Positions 57,306 to 64,000 of a stretch of 64,000 bases of DNA are shown piece by piece. The notes under the pieces were generated by a model. It was not told the DNA's origin and ran no database searches. It saw nothing but the letters and a program-made list of their open reading frames with translations. This DNA comes from Pestalotiopsis fici W106-1 (taxonomy: Eukaryota; Ascomycota; Sordariomycetes; Amphisphaeriales; Sporocadaceae). The stretch lies in contig NW_006917099.1 in NCBI RefSeq assembly GCF_000516985.1, positions 1 to 64,000 of the forward strand. Reading direction: 5' to 3'. Made by a program: the position numbers and the translations under genes. Position 1 is the first letter of the stretch; the number at the start of each line of letters is the position of its first letter.

Positions 57306-59488
57306 GGTGGGCTGACGCGTCAATTGGCGACGAGACAGTTCGTGGAATTGAGGCACGACAGACGAGTGGGAGGATGGGAGATGAGAAAGAGGGAAGGGGT
57401 GGAACAGGCTCTCTCCTTGGACAAGTTTGCGAAACAGATCAATTGATTCCCCCAGGGACACGACACCTGTCCGGCTCCTGGTCAAAAGATTATGCGATCC
57501 CGCGCGCGTCGCCGATAAAGAACTGATAAACCTGGAGGGGAGACGGGACCCCTTGGGAGTTTGTTCAACAAGGGACTTGGGGACCTGGACCTTTCCAGCC
57601 TCCCATGCCAATCCAATGCAATAATCCACTGCTGCAGTCCAGCCAAGTCCAACCTCTCTGCCTCTCTCAACACAGTCGTAGGGTGATCGTCAGCTATGGG
57701 TCCCCGGCTTTTCGCTTGAGCCCCTCCAGCCCCTCGACGAAAGCGTTATGCCTACCTGGGTTAGTCCCTGCGCTAAGATAGCGGCAAGATAACGCAAGCG
57801 CCCTCGGCACAGCTGGCGGTGTGTGAATTTTAAGCCTCAGATTGAATAAGCCAAAACACACGTGGCATATGATTGGTAGAAGGCACACCGACCCTCAAGC
57901 TCGACGAGATGATGCTGGTGATACAATGGTGATAAGACCATTCGCAGCTCAGTCAATGCTGGGCAGTCAGTCAGAAAGTGTTTTGCAAGTTTAGACTTCT
58001 CGCCCCGAATATATAAGGCCAACACGACTTCAGAAAGCTTCAAAGGAGGGAGACATGGCCCCCATTGAGCTCGGGAAGGGACACATCATTCGAATCCCAA
58101 CATTTCCAACCTAGATCATTTGAGCTTGTGATTGCGGAGATCATTGGACCCTCCCAGCGAACTTGGCAAACAGCAGCCGCTCAAAACAAAAAGCCCGATT
58201 TTAGGAAATATGGCACCAATTGCCAGATTGCACAGCAAGCCACATTCCGAGGCCAACCGCTGATGATAGCACGGCAAAGTGATAAATTACGCATCGTTCC
58301 AGGCCTCATTTGATAGTGATGATAATGAGGAGGTATCGGCCCGACGGACCAATAATTAGATACTATAAGTCGAAACCACCGCAATCTAGCGTACTTCTTC
58401 CAATCCATTGTGATGTTGACCTCGTGATCTGCTTTAAATGGCATTGAATGTCCTATATATAATTTGACTGTTGCAGTAACTATCACATACGACCATAGGC
58501 GCTAGAATACTCGGCATCCCGTCCGCTCTGCCCTAGATAAGCTGGCGACCGCCGGATCAGTACTCAGGTCGGTGACGACTGGGGAATCCCCGGTGTTGTA
58601 TGTTTTTTTGCAGTTTTTATTTACTCTTTTTGTCAAGTGCTTGTTTACTTTATCTAACTTTGTTTTTGTTTCCATATCATGCTCTAAGAATCCGTTACTC
58701 ACCTGGAAGTGAGCTGGGATAAATATCGTTTCAATGTTGTTAAAGTCACGATAACTCTTGCTGTTTAATAATTCGCATTAATCACCAATCCCAGCTGTTG
58801 TAAGATAATCCCTAATTTTTTAAGTATTACCCATTCAAGACACAGAATATATTGATCATTATCCACCGTACACCAGTCTAAGATATACATAATAAGCACG
58901 AAAGCTGAAATCAATTGCGTCGCCAGCACTGAAGGTATGGATTGCGTCTGCCGCATATAGGAAATGACCGGCGAAACGGGAAATTTGCGGCTTTATCAGC
59001 AGGAGTGAAACTTTGCTTTTTACAGCTCAAATTTTTTATTCTCCCGAATATTCCGATATTCGCTGATTACCGTTCTCTTCTTCTTCAATCGAATATCTTC
59101 AATAAACAGTCATCTTGTGCATAGTAGACAGACCCAATTTGTTCAATGTCGTATCCACAACGGTCTCCTGCAAGTATCTTCTGCCTCCGGCCATAAGGTT
59201 TATAACACGTCGTGGAAGTAATTGTTTTATTATTTTGTGCGTCTGAGTGTCGAGCCCGGTCGCAATGCGGATATAAGGTCGATGTCATGGATCTGTGATC
59301 CGCCTTCTGCATGGTGGGTGGGCCATGACAAGTCAACAAAACCACCACGCAGAAATGAATCCACCATTGCTGTGGGTGAGTGTAAATATCTGCCACCCAC
59401 TTGATACGAGTCGGTTCACGTATCATTTGTGGTCATCGTAGACCAAGAAAGCTCGCGACAGTGACCTCCCGAAGCCATCGTATCATCA
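57306..59488. other. intergenic, ~2.2 kb, nothing supported
   Basis: The first ~350 bases are pyrimidine-rich on the minus strand (leader and promoter of the methyltransferase). The rest has only short ORFs without signatures. The stretch near 58,590-58,680 is A/T-rich. No RNA gene was recognised. Confidence 0.4.
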
Positions 59489-62025
59489 TGAGAACCTTGC
59501 GACTGTGGGATGAAGCGCGCAGCGACTTCGAACAAAGCGCCCGCCAACAATACACAGATCCCAAAGATCGGGCGTGTTCCTACACGTCGACAACAAGCAC
59601 TTAACCCTACGGGATGCTCCTCAAATTCGCAAGTTCTGTTCTGTTCCAATAGACAAGGTGGAGCCCGAGGACTTCCTAGAGGATGAGGTCTGCATCCGAT
59701 GCAAGGTGACTCTCGCCGAGTCCCAACCTATCAGAATTTCCCCGGCGGAAGGTCATTTACAGATCTCCTTGATGTGTTTCCGCCGCACCTAGTCTTTCGG
59801 AGGCGGATGATGGTATCTAGTGAAGACCGCTACGAGTATTCGAGCTGGGCCGACCATTTGCGCAAAGCTGAGACACTTTGGAAAATGGATAATAGGGCAG
59901 ACCATAATGACTGGGCTTTGGTGTATACTGAGCTCGAGCAACTGTTCAATCTCAACCCTGGCGATGAGGCAGGTCAAAAGCTTTTCAAGTTGTGGTACAA
60001 AAGCACAATCGCTCGGGAAATATCACTATCCAGTCTCCCGCCCATGCACGTGGCAGCTCCGTTGGGTTTGTGTGGCTGGGCAGAGCACCTACTCAAGAAG
60101 AGGCAAGCAGACCCCAACGAGTCTGTTGAGCTTTTTCACATAGTGTTTGAGGGGCCGATGGCTTTTTATCCCCTGCTAGTCGCAAAAAACATGCCAATGC
60201 TCCGATTGTTGCTGGAAAACAAAGCCGACATAAATGTCGGCAAGGAGAGTGCGCTGCCAATTTTCCTGAGCTTAATGTTTCAAGACTCGAGTCTTGAGTC
60301 GCTGAGATTGATGCTGCACCACGGAGCTGATCCTACGGTGTCATCATTCCATGGCTTCGATGCGTTTCACCTTTTCGCAGCAGTGGGAGATGACCCAGAG
60401 GCGTTGCAGCTCTTGCTTGACCATAGCCCGCCCGACCACAAACTCGGCATCAATGCTGCTGCTACCGACGAGTCGGTGCAAAATTTCACGCCACTGCACA
60501 TTCTGTTTGCGAGGAAGGATGGAAACACACCTATAAACTTGCTGCGAGCCTTTGTGGAGTTCGGAGCAGACGTGAATGCGGAAGATTCTCAGTCAATGCG
60601 GCCGCTCCAGAAGGCAAGTGCTTCGGGGGATCTCGAGGTGCTCAAACCTCTGTGCGAAAACCACAAAATCTCCGAGATTGATGATGGGGGCTCTGGAGGT
60701 AGGACCGCGCTCCACACAGCGGCCGGAAATAACCATGCAGATTGCGTCCAGTTCCTGCTCAGTCTAGGTGCAAATGCCACAATAGCAGATGCGAATGGCA
60801 GCACCGCGTTGCACGTCGCTACATCTGAAAGCCAAGTCGACGCCGTTGTCTGAGGCAAGCCGGCTCGGGCTAAATGAGATCGTGGCACGGCTGATTCAGA
60901 TGGCCGAGATTGACAACGATAGAGCAAGCCTGGTCATTGATTTGCAGCATAGTGACACGGGCATGACGGCTCTCCAACGGACTGCGGAATCGGGCCAAGA
61001 TAGCTGCATTCGTCTGCTCTTAGAAAATGGTGAAGACTTCACGTTGTTGGACAATTCGGGAAGAACAGCACTATTCATCGCGCAACAGGAATGGTCTCGA
61101 GGCGCCATCCAGCATTCAGCTTCGCACATCCTGGAGCTAGTTATTGAGCGGGATCTAGAGAGTGCCATCTGCGACGATGACTTGAAAGCCACCTGTGCTA
61201 TGCATGACAATGTGGATTTGCTCGAGCGTTTGAAGCAACATGGCGCTGACTTTGGCGGTCGGGATTCCCATGGCTGGACGTCGCTGGAGCTGGCCCGCGC
61301 GTTTCAACAGACAGAGGTTGTTCGCTTCCTGGAACGCCAGGACGCCTAGGAAGACACAGGTCCATCGTTCTGGAATGCCTATTTTGTGTATGACTCCACG
61401 AAGATCTCGGAGGATGGGCTTTGTGTCACTCACGTGTCAGAAAACCGCGTTTGCATCGCGACGAACAAACCTCTGCCACCCGGTTTGGGCCGATTCTACT
61501 ATGTGATTACCCTGGAGGAACCAGAACAATCCCCCTAAAACACCGAACAGTTGCCCGAGGTTCCAGAACACCCCATCGTTGCCATTGGCTTTGGTACAGT
61601 GCATGACGGAGCCGTCATAGAGTTTCCAGGCTGGAAGGCAAGCAAACGCGACAGCGCCAGACGCCCGCAGTTGGGGATACCATGGCGATGATGGCGGTCT
61701 ATTCGATAGCCAGACGTCAGGGTCAAAATCAATCATTCACGAGCAGAAGTACAAGCCTGGCATGACCGTTGGTTGCGGCGTAGAGATTGAAAGCAACACC
61801 ATGTGGTTAACACACGAGGGGCGCAAACTCCACGGTAAGTTTTACAATGTCCGTGGGCGTTTGTTTACCCTACTGGGCTTGAAGGACCCCATTGTACTCA
61901 GGACCAATTTCAAGGGACCCTTCATGTGGAAAGATGCGAACAAGATGGAAGCAGACGGGCAAGATGAGCACGAGAGTGGCATAAAAGCCAGAAAGCCCGT
62001 GCGATCGTTGACAGCTCCGAGATAA
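59489..62025 (+). pseudogene. ankyrin-repeat/SPRY protein gene, decayed
   Basis: A long ankyrin frame (59699-60853) has repeats such as MPMLRLLLENKADINVG, LRLMLHHGADPTV, LLRAFVEFGADVNAED, TALHTAAGNNHADCVQFLL and SLGANATIADANGSTALHVA. Near 60,840 the frame shifts by one and ankyrin repeats continue (TPLSEASRLGLNEIVARLI, TALQRTAESGQDSCIRLLL) to a TAG at 61347. The same frame then reads straight into a SPRY-like domain (PSFWNAYFVYD, IVAIGFGTVHDGAVIEFPGW) through a TAA near 61,536. A last shift near 61,677 gives YHGDDGGLFDSQTSG, MTVGCGVEIESNTMW, FYNVRGRLFTLLGL and FMWK to 62025. The 5' part (59489-59780) is also broken; LWDEARSDFEQSARQ could be an N-terminal signalling domain start. Ankyrin plus SPRY is common in large fungal proteins, some of them NLR-like. 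Confidence 0.85.
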
Positions 62026-62375
62026 GAAGACCAAGTCAACTGAGTATTTTGAGGCAGAACAGACTTATGACTATGTATATAGACAACAATGGAGATCAGC
62101 TCTGCCTCAAGTAAAACAAACCTAATCGACCAACTTATGCCGATGAAATTATATGGCATGAATCTTACGATCAGTATAAGGATGGCATAGATAGACATTG
62201 CGAGCCCTGGAAATAGGGAAGGCTAGGAAAAATAAGTAAATTTAAATTTTCAAGTCCAACAAAATATCCTTTCATCTAGTGCTTCTGCGGGAGCCAGAAA
62301 TGAACTTGCGAACCCTGCGATTTCGCAATTTGCAAGGTATGGTACAATAATTATTTCGCAGCCGTGCTCATTACA
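62026..62375. other. intergenic, nothing supported
   Basis: Short 3' region between the ankyrin-SPRY relic and the convergent GPI-protein gene. Confidence 0.4.
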
Positions 62376-63451
62376 TTATAGGACTTTCAGGACAGCGAAT
62401 GTTACAATGGCGAACCCAATGCTAAAGCTCAACGTCGTCCCGCTTAGCGATGTCCCCAGGCTGCGCTCATTCTCACTGGCCATGGCCACACCATCGCCGT
62501 CCGCGTCCCGTTCTTCAAGTTGAGTTGTGTTAACACGCATGCAGTGTAACTCAGGTCCCCCAATGTACTCATTGCCGTTGCCCGTAGGTATCTGCGCATT
62601 GAACATGAGAATGTGCAGCTTGTTCACTGCTAGGAGGTAATCGTCGCTGAGACTGCCGTTCAAGTCCCTCAGAATGTCATACTTGAAGCCCTTGCCATTG
62701 GTCCACGGCCTGCTGGTCTCATTGCTGCTAGCGTCAAGGCCGCCGAGGGCATAGCCTGTGCCGTCCATGCCCCAGTCGGCTGCGTCTCCGAGGGAGTCCT
62801 TGCAGGCCGACAGCAAGTTCCACGGTTCTGCAGGACTACTGCAATAGCTGCCGTTGCCCGCCGCGCTGATGGCGCCGCGCTGCAGGATGGCGGCGACGCA
62901 ATCTTGGCCGAGCGCGGGTACGCAGCTGGTGCTATTGGCGTCGTCTTCAGTGTACCCGTTCAGGACGCTGACGGGGAGGTCCAGGCTTTCCACAACGCTC
63001 ATGCAGAAGCTCGAGTTGGCGCCGTCCAGAGCCTCCGAAAGGTCGTCCCCATAAGGCCACGTGAAGTCATATGTTGTGCTGACCACATGCGGGTCAGCGA
63101 GGTCATTGTCTTCTACCTTGGGGGTTGCGACGTCGCTGATGTTGACTCCTGTAAAGTATGACAATTAGCAGTCAGATCCAGAGAAAGACACCGCACTCGT
63201 GGTTACCTACGCCACGTCCACTCCGAGTTCCGCACTACCGAGTCTTCTGGCAAGGAAGACCAGTATTCTTCCAGCATTCCAAACTTCACAGAGCGTGTAA
63301 CCGTAGGATTACTTTTTGCGTCGATGACCGGGTCCCTTATATCTTTATCAAGTTCTGTCATGGAAGTTTCAAACCATCCTGACACCATGTTGGTGAGGTC
63401 AGCTACCGCAACCGTTGCCAGGAGCGGGATTATGACCAAGCTTCGGGACAT
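62376..63451 (-). CDS. GPI-anchored secreted cysteine-containing protein, 337 aa, two exons
   Basis: Exons are 63211-63451 and 62376-63148. The 62-nt intron uses GTAGGT...TTTACAG; the neighbouring GTAACC donor would break the frame, so GTAGGT is chosen (WTW-RVNISDV). A signal peptide (1-17, LVIIPLLATVAVA) is followed by an ectodomain with about eight Cys (FCMSV, SCVPALGQDC, YCSSP, SACKDS, HCMRV) and many N-glycosylation sites (NSS, NGS, NTT, NET). The end, LSGTTLSFSIGFAIVTFAVLKVL, after a Ser/Gly site, fits GPI attachment. I recognise no named domain. It is probably a surface glycoprotein of the wall or plasma membrane. The first exon alone would look like an 82-residue secreted peptide. Confidence 0.82.
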
Positions 63452-64000
63452 TTTGACTGGACGATGTTTATTTTTCTGTTTTCTTTTCTTGGTAGCGACG
63501 ACAGCAAAGGAAATGGTGTGTTCTTTCTCTTCCTTCTGACTTGTCCGATGAGAAGATTAGCAAGCCAAAGATTTATTTCAATGAAAGGAAGAAGAAAAGT
63601 CTGACTTGAGCGAAGGCGAGTGCATGCACTTACGAATGCTAAAGACCAATCGTAAGATCACCCAATTGGACCCAGTTTGCTCCATTTCCAAGCCTCATGA
63701 TGTATGCCAAGTGGCACAGCGAGGCAGTTTGATGTGATAATGTGAAGATCGACAAAGGAGTGCATGGTTTGATAGAAATACTGACCAAATGATAAGCTTA
63801 ATGATGAGGCTCGATAATCCATGTACCAACAGTTTGAATACAGCTGTGCTATCCGCTGGAACCACAAGGATGTCGCCTGAGTATGGAGAATCTGTGGGCT
63901 GGCTTGCTTTCTTCGTTATATTCGCATTGTTCTTATGGGTACGTTGCCCACTAATGGCAATTCCCGGCAGCTTTTTTATATATGAGGTAAAAATTCAATA
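63452..64000. other. window end, upstream of the GPI-protein gene, nothing supported
   Basis: Probable promoter of the GPI-anchored gene; a TATATATGAGG-like word lies near 63,978. No ORF with a family signature. Confidence 0.4.

Overview
The window comes from a filamentous ascomycete (Pezizomycotina, most likely a sordariomycete). The evidence is short introns of about 48-105 nt with GTRNGT donors and CTRAC branch points, together with HET, Zn2Cys6, fungal bZIP, hybrid histidine kinase, GH47, bilirubin-oxidase-like and sphingolipid C9-methyltransferase genes. It splits into two compartments. Positions 1 to about 17,200 are extremely AT-rich, saturated with TpA, poor in CpA/TpG and without intact genes: a block of retroelements ruined by repeat-induced point mutation (RIP). 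From about 17,200 onward the composition is normal and genes are spaced roughly every 2-3 kb.

AT-rich block: the 3' half of a Ty1/Copia element with readable reverse transcriptase and RNase H relics (1-1510) and its probable 3' LTR (from about 1515); an unassigned RIP desert (about 1950-8225); a complete minus-strand Ty3/Gypsy chromovirus (8231-15731) with two ~510-bp LTRs, a TTTTT target-site duplication, a Gag zinc knuckle, RT, integrase and a chromodomain; and, between the chromodomain and the 3' LTR, a relic ORF on the opposite strand that would encode a cysteine-rich, arginine-rich protein.

Gene-rich part: a frameshifted, truncated HET gene (17.2-18.2 kb); a 1012-aa hybrid histidine kinase (21.1-24.3 kb); a dynamin-like GTPase relic (24.3-25.0 kb); a small cysteine-rich secreted protein (26.2 kb); a bZIP/DUF3425 regulator (28.0-29.2 kb); a five-exon short-chain dehydrogenase (29.3-30.5 kb); a Zn2Cys6 regulator (31.7-33.3 kb); a GPI-anchored fasciclin protein (34.0-35.3 kb); a GH47 alpha-mannosidase (36.7-38.7 kb); a single-span Ser/Thr-rich membrane protein (39.3-40.4 kb); a fringe-like glycosyltransferase with a Cys-rich tail (41.4-42.9 kb); a beta-lactamase-fold serine hydrolase (44.4-46.1 kb); a proline iminopeptidase (46.8-47.9 kb); a bilirubin-oxidase-like multicopper oxidase with a 25-nt microexon (48.5-50.8 kb); a secreted protein of unknown function (53.4-55.1 kb); a sphingolipid C9-methyltransferase (55.6-57.3 kb); an ankyrin-SPRY relic (59.5-62.0 kb); and a GPI-anchored secreted protein (62.4-63.5 kb).

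The genes do not form an obvious biosynthetic cluster: no polyketide, peptide or terpene synthase is visible. The common theme is surface and secreted proteins (fasciclin, GPI proteins, GH47, glycosyltransferase, oxidase, sphingolipid modification) mixed with signalling and regulators. Three decayed genes (HET, dynamin-like, ankyrin-SPRY) belong to families linked to, or often found beside, fungal non-self recognition. Exon structures were worked out by hand from splice consensus, reading-frame continuity and family similarity recalled from memory; none was checked by alignment or RNA data.
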